DNA of 64,000 nucleotides from Clostridium sp. M62/1 (GTDB lineage: Bacteria; Bacillota; Clostridia; Lachnospirales; Lachnospiraceae). Where the stretch lies: positions 1,308,001 through 1,372,000 of the forward strand of contig NZ_CP085988.1 of assembly GCF_020736365.1 (NCBI RefSeq), in the 5' to 3' direction. Below the pieces are notes generated by a model. The model did no database searches. It was not told where the DNA came from and saw nothing but the letters and a program-made list of their open reading frames with translations. Of this stretch, positions 23,845 through 33,838 are shown in pieces. The translations under genes were made by a program, and so were the position numbers. Position 1 is the first letter of the stretch; every line of letters begins with the position of its first letter.

Positions 23845-24153
23845 GGATTGTTATTTTGTTCACAATGCTGGAATTAAACGGTATTTCGGCAGAAGTCCTG
23901 CACATTACAGCGGGCACACAGGGAAGCAGCAGAGAGGCAGGGAAACCTGTCTGGACAGAATATACAGAAATTTTTGAAATACAGCCTGAATAGTGTACAA
24001 AAACTATAATTTTCACCTGTTCTGTCCAGACCGGATCTGGAAAAACAGAGCCGGGGAATCCGCATATTAAAATGAGGAACAGCTTTTCAAAAAACAAAAA
24101 ATGGTATATAATAAGCGCAGGTAAGTAGAGAAATGCGAAGGAGGTTCAGCGAT
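23845..24153 (+). promoter_or_regulatory. thrC-fba intergenic region with 12-bp inverted repeats around a -10 box
   Basis: GTCTGGACAGAA (23949-23960) is repeated inverted as TTCTGTCCAGAC (24020-24031). The 59 bp between hold TATAAT at 24005-24010. A second TATAAT (24107-24112) lies nearer to fba and is the more likely fba -10 box. No gene is seen. Confidence 0.5.
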
Positions 24154-25017
24154 ATGTTAGTATCAGCGAAAGAAATGCTCAATAAAGCAAGAGAGGGCAA
24201 GTACGCAGTTGGCCAGTTCAACATTAACAATCTTGAGTGGACAAAGGCAATTCTTCTGACAGCAGAAGAGTTAAAATCCCCGGTTATCCTCGGTGTATCT
24301 GAGGGTGCAGGAAAATACATGACAGGCTTCAAGACAGTTGCGGCTATGGTTGCAGCTATGGTAGAGGAGTTAAACATCACTGTTCCGGTTGCCCTGCATC
24401 TGGATCACGGCTCCTACGAGGGCGCTAAGAAGTGTATCGAGGCAGGATTTTCATCCATCATGTTCGACGGCTCCCACTATCCGATTGCCGAGAATGTGGA
24501 GAAGACAACGGAATTAGTGAAAATATGTCATGAAAAAGGCATTTCTCTTGAGGCAGAGGTCGGCTCCATCGGCGGCGAGGAAGACGGCGTTGTAGGTATG
24601 GGCGAGTGCGCAGATCCGAACGAGTGCAAGGCTGTGGCAGACCTCGGCATTGATATGCTGGCAGCAGGAATCGGAAACATTCACGGAAAGTATCCGGAAA
24701 ACTGGCCGGGATTAAGATTTGACGTTCTCGAGTCCATCAAGGAGAAGGTAGGCGATATGCCTCTCGTTCTTCACGGCGGTACGGGAATTCCGGCAGACAT
24801 GATCAAGAAAGCCATTTCTTTAGGCGTTGCAAAGATCAACGTAAATACAGAGTGCCAGTTAGCATTCGCTGATGCAACACGCAAATATATTGAAGCAGGC
24901 AAAGACCTTGAGGGCAAGGGATTCGATCCGCGCAAGCTCCTCGCTCCTGGTACAGAGGCAATCAAGGCGACAGTAAAAGAGAAGATGGAATTATTTGGTT
25001 CCGTTGGAAAGGCTTAA
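24154..25017 (+). CDS. fba: Class II fructose-bisphosphate aldolase
   Basis: 287 residues. It cleaves fructose 1,6-bisphosphate to DHAP and glyceraldehyde 3-phosphate in glycolysis using a divalent metal. Catalytic D84 and metal ligand H85 are in LHLDHG, E134 in LEAEVGSIGGEEDG, H177 in NIHGKYP and H207 in LHGGTGIP. The C-terminal NVNTECQ binds the phosphate. The ATG at 24154 has GGAGG upstream; the longer frame from 24133 includes that site. The codon choice is biased, as in highly expressed glycolytic genes. A strong terminator follows. Confidence 0.96.
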   Translation: MLVSAKEMLNKAREGKYAVGQFNINNLEWTKAILLTAEELKSPVILGVSEGAGKYMTGFKTVAAMVAAMVEELNITVPVALHLDHGSYEGAKKCIEAGFSSIMFDGSHYPIAENVEKTTELVKICHEKGISLEAEVGSIGGEEDGVVGMGECADPNECKAVADLGIDMLAAGIGNIHGKYPENWPGLRFDVLESIKEKVGDMPLVLHGGTGIPADMIKKAISLGVAKINVNTECQLAFADATRKYIEAGKDLEGKGFDPRKLLAPGTEAIKATVKEKMELFGSVGKA

Positions 25018-25036
25018 GCTGTCCCTCAGATGAGAT

Positions 25037-25104
25037 AAGCCAGCCTGCCCGGATTTCTGCGCGCAAGGAGCAGAATTTCCGGGCAGGCGGGCTTATTTTC
25101 TTTC
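25037..25104 (+). terminator. Intrinsic terminator of fba
   Basis: The outer arms AAGCC/GGCTT enclose CCTGCCCGGA/TCCGGGCAGG, with an inner TTCTGC/GCAGAA. A T-rich tract follows from 25093. Confidence 0.88.
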
Positions 25105-25237
25105 CAAGTGCCGGCGCGTCCGTTTTGGGAATGTTTGTACAGGGAACTGACATAGGGAAAAGAAAGGTGATCCCCGGGACGGCTGTCAAGGGACAGTCCT
25201 GAGGATTTGACAAATATTAAATTGGAGGAATATTCAG

Positions 25238-27355
25238 ATGAGCAGCATCACAAATGTATCCGAGATTTTCGGAAAGAATGTATTCAATGATTCCGTGATG
25301 AGAGAGCGCCTTCCGAAGAATGTCTATTTAAAGCTGAAAAAGACTATTGAAGACGGAACGGAACTGGATCCATCCATTGCGGATGTGGTTGCCCATGCCA
25401 TGAAGGAGTGGGCTATTGAGCGGGGAGCTACCCATTTTTCACACTGGTTCCAGCCGCTGACAGGCGTTACAGCTGAGAAACATGATTCCTTTATCTCTGT
25501 TCCCGGAAGCGATGGGCGGGTTATTATGGAGTTTTCAGGAAAAGAGCTGATCAAGGGAGAGCCGGACGCATCCTCTTTCCCGTCCGGCGGTCTGCGCTCT
25601 ACCTTTGAGGCAAGAGGCTACACTACCTGGGACTGTACGTCTCCCGCATTCCTGAGGGAGGACACATGGGGAGTGACACTCTACATACCCACAGCCTTCT
25701 GTTCCTACCGGGGAGAGGCTCTTGACAAGAAAACACCTCTGCTGCGCTCCATGCAGGCGATCAACGAGCAGTCTCTGAGAGTCCTGCGCCTGTTTGGAAA
25801 TACGACCTCCAAACGAGTCATCCCCTATGTAGGTCCGGAGCAGGAGTATTTTCTTGTGGATAAGGAGAAATACCTCCAGAGGAAGGATCTGATTTACGCG
25901 GGGCGCACCCTGTTTGGAGCTATGCCGCCAAAGGGACAGGAGATGGATGATCATTACTTTGGAAGTATCCGCCCCAGAGTCGGAGCCTTTATGAAAGAAG
26001 TCAATGAGGAAATGTGGAGGCTCGGCGTGACAGCCAAGACCCAGCACAATGAGGCTGCTCCGGCGCAGCACGAGCTGGCCCCAATCTACACACAGGTGAA
26101 CGTGGCCGTTGACCATAACCAGATGATGATGGAGGCACTGAAGAGGATTGCCGGCCATCACGGGCTGACCTGCCTGCTTCATGAGAAGCCGTTTGCAGGG
26201 GTGAATGGTTCAGGAAAGCACAATAACTGGTCACTGTCCACAGACGACGGAATTAATCTGTTAAATCCTGGAGATACGCCTCATGACAACATGCAGTTTC
26301 TGCTTGTGCTGGCATGTATTATGAAGGCTGTGGATGTGCATGCAGATCTGCTCAGAGAGTCTACGGCAGTGCCTGGAAATGATCACCGTCTGGGGGCGGC
26401 AGAAGCTCCGCCAGCGATTATCTCCATTTTCCTCGGAGAGCAGTTAGAGGATGTGGTAGAACAGCTCTGCAGCACCGGAGAGGCCACCCATACAAAACAG
26501 GGCGACCGCCTGAGCACCGGAGTTGCCACGCTGCCTAATTTCGTGAAGGATGCGACAGACAGAAACAGAACCTCCCCGTTTGCATTTACGGGAAACAAGT
26601 TTGAGTTCCGAATGGTGGGATCCTCTGACTCTGTTTCCTCACCGAATGTGGTTCTCAACACGATTGTGGCAGAGGCTTTTAAGGAGGCTGCCGACGAGCT
26701 GGAGAAGGCTGATGATTTTGACATGGCTCTCCACGATTTTATCAAACGCACCATGTCAGAGCACAAGAGAATCATTTTCAGCGGAAACGGCTATTCAGAA
26801 GAGTGGGTAGAAGAGGCAGAGCGCCGGGGTCTTCCTAACCTCAAGTGCGGAATCGACTCCGTGGATTCGCTGATCACAGATAAGGCTATCCGCCTGTTTG
26901 AGAGCTTTGGCGTATATACAAGAGCAGAGCTGGAGTCCAGAGCTGAGATTGAATACGAATCCTACGCAAAGACTGTGAATATTGAGGCCAAAACCATGAT
27001 CGACATGGCAGGAAAGCAGATTATTCCGGCGGTGATCCGCTATACGGCAAATCTGGCAGAATCCCTGACTGCTGTACAGACAGCCTGTCCTGAAGCGGAC
27101 ACAAGTGTGCAGAAGGAGCTTCTCCTGGAAGCATCCGATCTGCTGTCTGATATGAAAACTGCCCTTGCCAGGCTGACAGAGGAAACAGAAAAGGCTGCAA
27201 AGGTAGAAGGCAACAAGGAGAGGGCTTACGCATATCACGACATTGTAACTGCGGCGATGGAGGAGCTGCGCCGCCCTGCCGACAAGCTGGAAATGATCGT
27301 AGATAAGGAGCTTTGGCCGCTGCCAAGCTATGGAGACCTGATCTTTGAGGTATAA
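25238..27355 (+). CDS. glnN: Type III glutamine synthetase (GSIII)
   Basis: 705 residues, the length of GSIII rather than GSI (about 450). It makes glutamine from glutamate, ammonia and ATP. GSIII hallmarks are [19 protein letters not shown] near the N-terminus, [10 protein letters not shown], the metal-ligand region [29 protein letters not shown], and the late [21 protein letters not shown] long helical C-terminal extension (about 560-690) is family-typical. GGAGGA precedes the ATG. It is monocistronic, after the fba terminator and before a large hairpin. It may be nitrogen-regulated, but no clear operator was found. Confidence 0.96.
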   Translation: MSSITNVSEIFGKNVFNDSVMRERLPKNVYLKLKKTIEDGTELDPSIADVVAHAMKEWAIERGATHFSHWFQPLTGVTAEKHDSFISVPGSDGRVIMEFSGKELIKGEPDASSFPSGGLRSTFEARGYTTWDCTSPAFLREDTWGVTLYIPTAFCSYRGEALDKKTPLLRSMQAINEQSLRVLRLFGNTTSKRVIPYVGPEQEYFLVDKEKYLQRKDLIYAGRTLFGAMPPKGQEMDDHYFGSIRPRVGAFMKEVNEEMWRLGVTAKTQHNEAAPAQHELAPIYTQVNVAVDHNQMMMEALKRIAGHHGLTCLLHEKPFAGVNGSGKHNNWSLSTDDGINLLNPGDTPHDNMQFLLVLACIMKAVDVHADLLRESTAVPGNDHRLGAAEAPPAIISIFLGEQLEDVVEQLCSTGEATHTKQGDRLSTGVATLPNFVKDATDRNRTSPFAFTGNKFEFRMVGSSDSVSSPNVVLNTIVAEAFKEAADELEKADDFDMALHDFIKRTMSEHKRIIFSGNGYSEEWVEEAERRGLPNLKCGIDSVDSLITDKAIRLFESFGVYTRAELESRAEIEYESYAKTVNIEAKTMIDMAGKQIIPAVIRYTANLAESLTAVQTACPEADTSVQKELLLEASDLLSDMKTALARLTEETEKAAKVEGNKERAYAYHDIVTAAMEELRRPADKLEMIVDKELWPLPSYGDLIFEV

Positions 27356-27387
27356 GTTCAGGCCATAAATCAGAGAGGAAACTGCAC

Positions 27388-27441
27388 AGAGAGGGCCGAA
27401 GGGCATCATGAATCATTTTCTGATGCCCTTCGGCCCTCTCT
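27388..27441. terminator. 21-bp perfect hairpin between glnN and the lysozyme gene
   Basis: The arms 27388-27408 and 27421-27441 pair without mismatch (arm begins AGAGAGGGCC) around a 12-base loop. It lies between convergent genes. There is no U-tract on either side, so it may also protect 3' ends from exonucleases. Confidence 0.8.
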
Positions 27442-27483
27442 GCAATTAAAATCCCTCCTGTCCGGTTTTGAGTATCAAAGATA

Positions 27484-29649
27484 TTACCTTCCTGGTCCGC
27501 CTGTGAGGCCAGGTTCGATCGTATAGTGATCTTCAGAATCAGAGCTTCCTGAACCTGGACGTGCAGTACCGGTACCGGAGGAACTGCCCGGAGCATTGGA
27601 AGTTCCGGAGCTGCCAGGAGCGCTGCCTCCTGTGGAACTGCCCGGAGCGCCGGAATTCCCGGCGCTGCCTGAACTTTCCGAATTCCCAGGGGAAGTCTGT
27701 CCGCTGATTCCGGAAGGTCCGCTTCCAGCTTCTGAATTTCCGCTGCCGGGAGTTCCCATCCCTGAACCGGACGATGCTGTTCCTGGTTCTGCGGTTGTCA
27801 CGCCGCTCATAGAGTTGGTCTCATTCTGGCAGACGCCGTTTTGATCAAAGGTGTAGGTGACGTTGTCAATCACCCGGGAGCAGTCAGAAGCCATCACGCC
27901 CGTGGAGGGATCCAGATAATAATACTTTCCGTTTTCCCTCAGCCATCCCTTTACCATATGGCCGCTGCTGTTGAAATAGTACCAGCTGTTATCAATCTGG
28001 CGCCAACCCCGGATCATGCGGCCGGAACTCGTGCTCATATAATAACGGTTTCCAGTATTGTCATTGAGCCATCCGGTGAGCATACGGCCGTCAGTATACA
28101 GATAGTAGTACTCATTGTCGATTTTCTGCCATCCGGTCAGCATTTTCCCGTCCTGGCCCAGATAATACCAGAGTCCTTTCACCTGCTGCCATCCGGTGCG
28201 CATTTTTCCGTCTTCGCCCAGGTAGTACCAGCTTCCGTCAATCTGCTGCCAGCCCACGCGCAGCTTTCCCTCAGGACTTAAGAAATACCAGCCTCCGTCA
28301 ATCTGCTGCCATCCGGTTTTCATCTTTCCCTCATTGTCAAGGTAGTAGTAGCGCCCGTCAACCAGTCTCCACCCTACAGCCATCTTTCCGTCTGTGCCGA
28401 AGTAGTACCAGTACCTGTCTATTTCTTTCCATCCGGTAGTCATCTTTCCATCTGTTCCAATAAAATAGCGGGAGCCTCCGATGTCGGCCCATCCCCGGAG
28501 CAGTTCCCCGTTCGGATTGAAATAATACCAGGCGCCGTCTATAGTCAGCCATCCTGTGGCCATGGAACCGTCGCTTTTCATGTAATAATAGGTATCGCCG
28601 GATTTCAGCCATCCGGTCATCATGGCTCCGTCTGTTCCGAGATAGAACCATTTCCCGTCAACCTGCTGCCAGCCATAGGCCAGAGCTCCGTCATCCTTCA
28701 GGTAATACCATTTAGAGCTGGAGGAATCGCGAAACCATCCCACTGTCATTTTGCCTGAGGATTCGTCGAGATGGAAATATTTTCCTCCCAGCTGCATCCA
28801 GCCTCTTCGGGGAGTTCCATCCTCCCCCATGTAGTACCAGCCGTTTCCGTCATTGATCCAGCCCTTCTGCATTTCGTAGTCTTTATAGTAATACCAGTTT
28901 CCTCCGATATTTCTCCACTGGTTAGCAGGAATCAGGGAAGAAAAATCTTTGTAGGCAAAGTTGATGTCCACATTGCCGGAGATTCCGGAAACGCTTCCGC
29001 TGTTGGTAGCCTGCCACATGGCAGCGTTGGAATAGGAGTGGCGCACATCGTACCAGGCAACCCAGACATCGTAGTTCACGGAACTCATATCAATTTTGTT
29101 GGTAAGCCAGTAGTCATTGGCATAGACCATGGGATAATAGCCTGCAGCTCTGATCTTTTTGCAGAAAGCATTGATCACGGCGCTTAGCTCAGAAGGAGAG
29201 AGGGCGCTCATCTCCGAGGACTCCACATCAAAGACAACGGGATAGGAGATAGGATAGTCCTTAATCAGATTCAGCACGAAATCAGCCTCCTGTTCAGCCA
29301 TCTGCGTGGTTGTGGCATAGGAGTAAATATAGGCGCCGACCTTCAGCCCTGCTTCAGCGGCCTTGGATGCGTTGGACTGAAAAAAAGGATCAACGGCATT
29401 ATTGTATCTGGTTCCAAGCATGACAAACTGGATGTCGTCGGCAGCTACCGCATCCCAGTTGATGCTCTGCTGCCAGTGAGACACATCAATCCCTCTGGCT
29501 GCCACTCCGGCAATCGCAGTTCCCGAGCTGTCTGTATAGATACCGTTTACCTTTGTCCAGGCCGCAAATGCGCTCATGGCCGGGTGCAGTGAGAGCGCCC
29601 CCAGCAGGCAGGCAAGACCGACTATTTGCAGACGTTTCCTTTGTATCAT
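27484..29649 (-). CDS. Secreted GH25 lysozyme with choline-binding-type repeats
   Basis: 721 residues. A signal peptide (about 1-30) precedes a GH25 muramidase domain (about 50-250) with GIDVSHWQ (D55) and the catalytic pair in VVFDVESSE (D141, E143). About 17 GW-type cell-wall-binding repeats follow, of the form GW-x6-WYY-x4-G-x-M-x-TGW. The protein ends with a Ser/Gly/Pro-rich tail (about 620-721). The catalytic domain cuts peptidoglycan between MurNAc and GlcNAc; the repeats of this type bind choline on teichoic acids. AGGAGG lies before the ATG and an extended -10 box (TGATACAAT) is at 29698-29706. The adjacent choline kinase fusion supports choline as the ligand. Confidence 0.92.
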   Translation of the reverse strand: MIQRKRLQIVGLACLLGALSLHPAMSAFAAWTKVNGIYTDSSGTAIAGVAARGIDVSHWQQSINWDAVAADDIQFVMLGTRYNNAVDPFFQSNASKAAEAGLKVGAYIYSYATTTQMAEQEADFVLNLIKDYPISYPVVFDVESSEMSALSPSELSAVINAFCKKIRAAGYYPMVYANDYWLTNKIDMSSVNYDVWVAWYDVRHSYSNAAMWQATNSGSVSGISGNVDINFAYKDFSSLIPANQWRNIGGNWYYYKDYEMQKGWINDGNGWYYMGEDGTPRRGWMQLGGKYFHLDESSGKMTVGWFRDSSSSKWYYLKDDGALAYGWQQVDGKWFYLGTDGAMMTGWLKSGDTYYYMKSDGSMATGWLTIDGAWYYFNPNGELLRGWADIGGSRYFIGTDGKMTTGWKEIDRYWYYFGTDGKMAVGWRLVDGRYYYLDNEGKMKTGWQQIDGGWYFLSPEGKLRVGWQQIDGSWYYLGEDGKMRTGWQQVKGLWYYLGQDGKMLTGWQKIDNEYYYLYTDGRMLTGWLNDNTGNRYYMSTSSGRMIRGWRQIDNSWYYFNSSGHMVKGWLRENGKYYYLDPSTGVMASDCSRVIDNVTYTFDQNGVCQNETNSMSGVTTAEPGTASSGSGMGTPGSGNSEAGSGPSGISGQTSPGNSESSGSAGNSGAPGSSTGGSAPGSSGTSNAPGSSSGTGTARPGSGSSDSEDHYTIEPGLTGGPGR

Positions 29650-29743
29650 AAAAACTCCTCCTGTGTAATCGTGTCGATCAAAAATCCATTTTATCCCATT
29701 GTATCATAAAAACATACCGTGTGCATAGATGTGCCGAAACTGT

Positions 29744-31531
29744 TTAATCAGTAAGGGCGCCGAGCTGCTGCAGCTTTTTATAATAGAGCTTTGCATAGCG
29801 GTACATGATTAAGGTATACTCGCCGAATTCCTCACCCAGGCTGCTTTTGAAAACTGCCCACAGGCACCAGAGAAAACCTCCCAGAGCTGCACAGGCATAG
29901 ATGACAAAGCGTTCCTCTTCATCTGGGGAACGCTTCAGATAGAGCTCAATCAGATGATCCATTTCTTCCTCATTGTAATAGGAGTAAATACCGCACATGG
30001 CAATATCGATGAGAGGGTCATGCATGCCTGCATATTCCCAGTCAATGATTTTACCGGAGCCGTCCGGGAGAATCAGAAAATTGTCAGGGACGCAGTCAAT
30101 ATGAGAGAGACACTGAGGTCTGTCCATCAGTTCCAGGAGCTCCAGAAGCCGGTTCATGTGACCGCGCACTTCCGGATAATCCTCAAACAGCATTTTTTCC
30201 CGTCCGCGGCACAGGCCCTCATAAAAATCGATCCGTTCCCGCAGAGAAAAGGAGTGGGGAACCGAAAGACCGGATTCATGAAGTCTGTGAAGCTCCTTCA
30301 TAAAGAGCCTCATGTCCTCCTCACTGTGGGGATCTGCATTGCGCGCCCCCTCATAGTAATGGGCGATTTTGTATCCGGTTTTCCCATCAAAATAGACAAT
30401 GTCCTCTGTCATATGAAGAGGATTGACAGCACGGTAGACAGCCTCTTCCTGCCTTCGGTTGATGAGCTGTTCCGTCCCCGGCCCCGGAATACGGCAGATG
30501 TAATGCTTTCCCCGAAGTTCAAACAGGAAAGATTTATTTGTCATTCCTGCCTTCAGACAGCGGATATTGGTGATTTCCTCCTCCTGTATCTCGAAAACTC
30601 TGGAAACGAGAGCCAGGGCTTCATTATCAGAGTGATTCTGGTACTTGGGATCAAACTGCCGGAGCTCCTCCAGATTCTCAAATTCGTAAACCTGATTCTC
30701 CGGCTGCGGGTTGGAAAAAAGCGCAAGCTCCTGGAGATGTTCCATCAGGGCATTTTCCCAGTAAAACTGTTCGGTGCCAGGCCGGTGATAATAGTCCTCT
30801 ATAATAGGAAGAAACTCCATCGAAAACTCCCGGGAGAAGAAAGCCGGTCCGTACAGAGCATAGGAATCATGTCCTCCTACAGAAATAGAAGAAATTCGCC
30901 CCTTCTTATTGGTTTTTACGCACCATTCAGAAGTGTTTCCCTCCATATAGGAAGTGGAATACCAGGCCCCGCACTCATAGGCGTGGAACATATTGTCCCT
31001 GAGCCAGTTGTCTGAGGAGAGAATATACATGTTTCTCCCGCGAAGAACTTCTCTGGCGTGATAGATGGTGGCGAGATTATTCTTAGAAGAATACTCGGGA
31101 TTATAGAGGAGCTTTACCTGATATTTGTCAATCAGATATTCGAATTTTTCTTTCAGATATCCCACCACAATAGTGATATCGGTGATTCCGACAGAGTGAA
31201 GCTGCTTGATCTGGCGTTCGATCATCCGCTCTCCGAAAACCTCAAGAAGTCCCTTGGGCATTTCGAAGGTGAGAGGCACGAAGCGGGAGCCGAAGCCTGC
31301 AGCCATAATTAACGCTCCGTCTACCTTATAAGGAAGCAGCAGTGCCATTCCTTTTTCAGTTAATGTATATTTATTCGCCTCAGAATCTATCACAGCCAGC
31401 CCCTGCTCCAGGCAGTCGTTTATCAGCCTGTTAGCTGTTCCGAGAGAAATATCCAGCCTCTTTGCCAGCTCCCTCTGTGTAATATCGGGATGCTCCAGAA
31501 TATTTCTGCATATCAATCCATATCGATCCAT
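29744..31531 (-). CDS. Winged-helix / CTP:phosphocholine cytidylyltransferase / choline kinase fusion (LicC-LicA type)
   Basis: 595 residues in three parts. Residues about 1-65 are a MarR/LexA-like winged helix (ITQRELAKRLDISLGTANRLI). Residues about 72-300 are a nucleotidyltransferase with ALIMAAGFGSRF-x-PLT and PKGLL, as in LicC. Residues about 320-590 are a choline/ethanolamine kinase-like domain with HIDCVPDNFL (Brenner motif) and KIIDWEYAG. Together they would make CDP-choline from choline, ATP and CTP for phosphocholine decoration of surface polymers, with the N-terminus regulating or binding DNA. The ATG at 31531 is preferred; a TTG nine codons upstream is possible. The next gene downstream is a choline-binding lysozyme. 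Confidence 0.88.
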   Translation of the reverse strand: MDRYGLICRNILEHPDITQRELAKRLDISLGTANRLINDCLEQGLAVIDSEANKYTLTEKGMALLLPYKVDGALIMAAGFGSRFVPLTFEMPKGLLEVFGERMIERQIKQLHSVGITDITIVVGYLKEKFEYLIDKYQVKLLYNPEYSSKNNLATIYHAREVLRGRNMYILSSDNWLRDNMFHAYECGAWYSTSYMEGNTSEWCVKTNKKGRISSISVGGHDSYALYGPAFFSREFSMEFLPIIEDYYHRPGTEQFYWENALMEHLQELALFSNPQPENQVYEFENLEELRQFDPKYQNHSDNEALALVSRVFEIQEEEITNIRCLKAGMTNKSFLFELRGKHYICRIPGPGTEQLINRRQEEAVYRAVNPLHMTEDIVYFDGKTGYKIAHYYEGARNADPHSEEDMRLFMKELHRLHESGLSVPHSFSLRERIDFYEGLCRGREKMLFEDYPEVRGHMNRLLELLELMDRPQCLSHIDCVPDNFLILPDGSGKIIDWEYAGMHDPLIDIAMCGIYSYYNEEEMDHLIELYLKRSPDEEERFVIYACAALGGFLWCLWAVFKSSLGEEFGEYTLIMYRYAKLYYKKLQQLGALTD

Positions 31532-31835
31532 AATACCTGCTTTCTGGCTGCTGTTCAAAAAACAGCCTTATAGAATTAAATATGAACATTATAGCATGAA
31601 ATCAGCAAAAGTACAGCTCAAATCTTAAGATTGTATTGATATTAGTACAATTTTTGATTAATTTTTTTGTTCTGTAATGATTCTGTAAGAAAATGCACAG
31701 AGAAATGTTATTGTATTTTGGGTAAAGGTGTATTATGATATGAGTGTATCGGAGGTGAGGCACTTCTGAAAGGGAAATCGTACATATTTACAAAAAAGTG
31801 AATGGAAATAAATTTATTTTTTTGTTAAAAAACTA

Positions 31836-31864
31836 TTGATAATTTCCCTTATCCGAAGTATAAT
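31836..31864 (+). promoter_or_regulatory. Strong sigma-A promoter of the secreted repeat protein
   Basis: TTGATA (31836-31841) and TATAAT (31859-31864) are spaced by exactly 17 bp, with an AT-rich upstream region that could act as an UP element. The leader is about 62 nt. The remaining part of 31532-31933 has no gene. Confidence 0.88.
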
Positions 31865-31933
31865 AGCCACGTAATGCAGTTAGGAATTTCGAAAAAAATG
31901 ATTTCAAGAAGAAAAAAGGAGAGTGCATTCATT

Positions 31934-33547
31934 ATGAGAAAGCAGACTAAATTAGTTGCAGTTCTTTCTGCAGCAGCTTTACTCGCTGTAGGCGCTTCCA
32001 TGACATCTTTCGCAGGTTGGGAGAAGGATGAGGATGGTATCTGGCACTACTATGACAGCGATGATAATATGGTAGAGGACGAGTGGAGAAAGGATGGCTC
32101 CAAGTGGTTCTACCTTGACGAAGATGGAAACATGCTGACAGACTCCTGGGTAGACGATGAGTACTACGTAGGTTCTGACGGCGCTATGTTAAAGAATGCC
32201 TGGATCAAGACAACAGCTGATGAAGATGTAACAGATCCAGACGAGGACGGAGATCACTGGTACTACTTCGACAGTAAGGGTAAGAAAGTTACTGACGATG
32301 ATAAGAAGATCAACGGTAAGACTTACTACTTCAACGAAGATGGTGAGATGCTTGACGGCTGGCATGAGGAGAACGGTGACGTTTACTACTTAGGCGGCGA
32401 GGACGAAGGCTGGAGAGCAGAGAACCAGTGGTTATGGCTGGAGAAGCCAGGCGATGCTGACGAGGATAACGACGATGAGCAGATCCTTAACTGCGCAGAC
32501 GAGGACGACTGCGATGACGAGGGCTGGTACTGGTTCGGATCCAACGGCAAGATGTACAAGGATACAGGAAAGAAGAAAGTAAACGGCCGTTACTACATGT
32601 TCAACGAGCATGGCCAGATGCTTTACGAGTGGATCAACAACACACCAACAAAGGTAACCGGAACACCTTCCAACGCAGAGCTTGATGGAAATGCTACACC
32701 AGGAAGTGCAAGCATCAGCGATATGTACTACTACAACATCGTAGAGGAAGGCTGGAGAGGCGACGGCTGGTATGAGATCGACGGTTCCGAGGACGTTGGA
32801 ACAGACAGCGATACAGACTGGTACTTCTTCGACGACGGCGAGGCTAAGCATGCTGATGCAAATGCTAAAGATTATGCTACAGACGACGAGGACGGCCCGG
32901 TATACGTAGCCAAGATCAAAGTAGACAGCGCCAAGGGCAAGAAGTACTTCGCATTCAACGAGAACGGCCAGATGCAGACAGGCCTTCAGTATATCGCTGA
33001 CGACGGCGGCTTCTACTACTTCGACGAGAACGGCTATATGCAGGACGGCAAGGTTTCTGACGTAGAGTGCGACGATGATACATATGACTTCTACTTCAAC
33101 ACAAAGAACGGCAAGAACGGCCAGGGCTACACAGGAGAGAAGGACAACTACCTGTACTTCAACGGAAAGAGACTTGAGGCTGACGACGACTACAGACTGT
33201 ACTACTTAAACGGCGACATTTACCTGGTAAATGACAAGGGCAAAGTTCAGTCTACAAAGAGCGACAGCAAGAAGTACGACATCGAGAACGAGGGTATTGA
33301 GACAGAGGATGTTAATGTAACATTCACAGGCAAGAAGGTTAAATCCATCTCTGTACCAGGCGGACAGTCCTACACAGCTGATGAGTTAATTGCTCAGGCT
33401 AAGGTGATTATGCAGGCTCAGGGATACGATCCAAGCGAGGATTCTCTTGTATCCATTCCGTTCATCCAGTTATATGATGACGATCAGTATACATACACTG
33501 TAGCAGCTGACGGAAAGGTTATCGTAGGATGGCGTGGTCTTAACTAA
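31934..33547 (+). CDS. Highly expressed secreted choline-binding-type repeat protein
   Basis: 537 residues. A signal peptide (MRKQTKLVAVLSAAALLAVG, cleaved near SFA-GW) precedes GW-type cell-wall-binding repeats (WHYYDSDDNM, WFYLDEDGNML, YYFNEDGEML, YYFDENGYMQ) separated by very acidic Asp/Glu-rich inserts. No enzyme domain is visible. Codon use is strongly skewed to TAC, AAC, TTC and GAC, more than in neighbours, and it has a near-consensus promoter and a strong terminator, so it is probably abundant at the surface. The ATG at 31934 has GGAG upstream; the longer frame adds a non-signal leader. It is a paralogue of the gene at 46352-47716. It may form a surface coat or adhesin. Confidence 0.88.
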   Translation: MRKQTKLVAVLSAAALLAVGASMTSFAGWEKDEDGIWHYYDSDDNMVEDEWRKDGSKWFYLDEDGNMLTDSWVDDEYYVGSDGAMLKNAWIKTTADEDVTDPDEDGDHWYYFDSKGKKVTDDDKKINGKTYYFNEDGEMLDGWHEENGDVYYLGGEDEGWRAENQWLWLEKPGDADEDNDDEQILNCADEDDCDDEGWYWFGSNGKMYKDTGKKKVNGRYYMFNEHGQMLYEWINNTPTKVTGTPSNAELDGNATPGSASISDMYYYNIVEEGWRGDGWYEIDGSEDVGTDSDTDWYFFDDGEAKHADANAKDYATDDEDGPVYVAKIKVDSAKGKKYFAFNENGQMQTGLQYIADDGGFYYFDENGYMQDGKVSDVECDDDTYDFYFNTKNGKNGQGYTGEKDNYLYFNGKRLEADDDYRLYYLNGDIYLVNDKGKVQSTKSDSKKYDIENEGIETEDVNVTFTGKKVKSISVPGGQSYTADELIAQAKVIMQAQGYDPSEDSLVSIPFIQLYDDDQYTYTVAADGKVIVGWRGLN

Positions 33548-33581
33548 TAATCAATAATCTCCGTTCAGATTATTTGACTTT

Positions 33582-33634
33582 GGGGAGGTTTCTCTTCCAG
33601 CGGATTACACCGCGGGAGGGGAACCTCCTTTTTT
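33582..33634 (+). terminator. Intrinsic terminator of the secreted repeat protein
   Basis: GGAGGTT pairs with AACCTCC, with inner GCGG/CCGC pairing, followed by TTTTTT. Confidence 0.9.
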
Positions 33635-33801
33635 GGCCCTTTATCAGAAGAACTTATCATCCAGCTGTCCTATACTTCTCTGCCCATGTATGCCATTGAA
33701 AATAGATCTTCGAAATCATCTCTCACCAAAATTTGTTCTGCTTTTAACAGCTTTTTGCTTGTCAATTTGTACAATTTATTAACAAATCATCTTCTTTCAC
33801 A

Positions 33802-33830
33802 TTGTGTATTTTTTACAAAATTATTATAAT
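33802..33830 (+). promoter_or_regulatory. Promoter of the left small HTH gene
   Basis: TTGTGT (33802-33807) and TATAAT (33825-33830) are 17 bp apart. This promoter lies just outside the duplicated segment, so the right copy does not share it. Confidence 0.7.
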
Positions 33831-33838
33831 TAAAAATA

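Noticed and set aside
27596..29187. Short plus-strand frames and regular DNA repeats resembling a tandem array or CRISPR
   Set aside because: The periodicity comes from the GW-repeat codons of the minus-strand lysozyme; units vary and there are no spacers.
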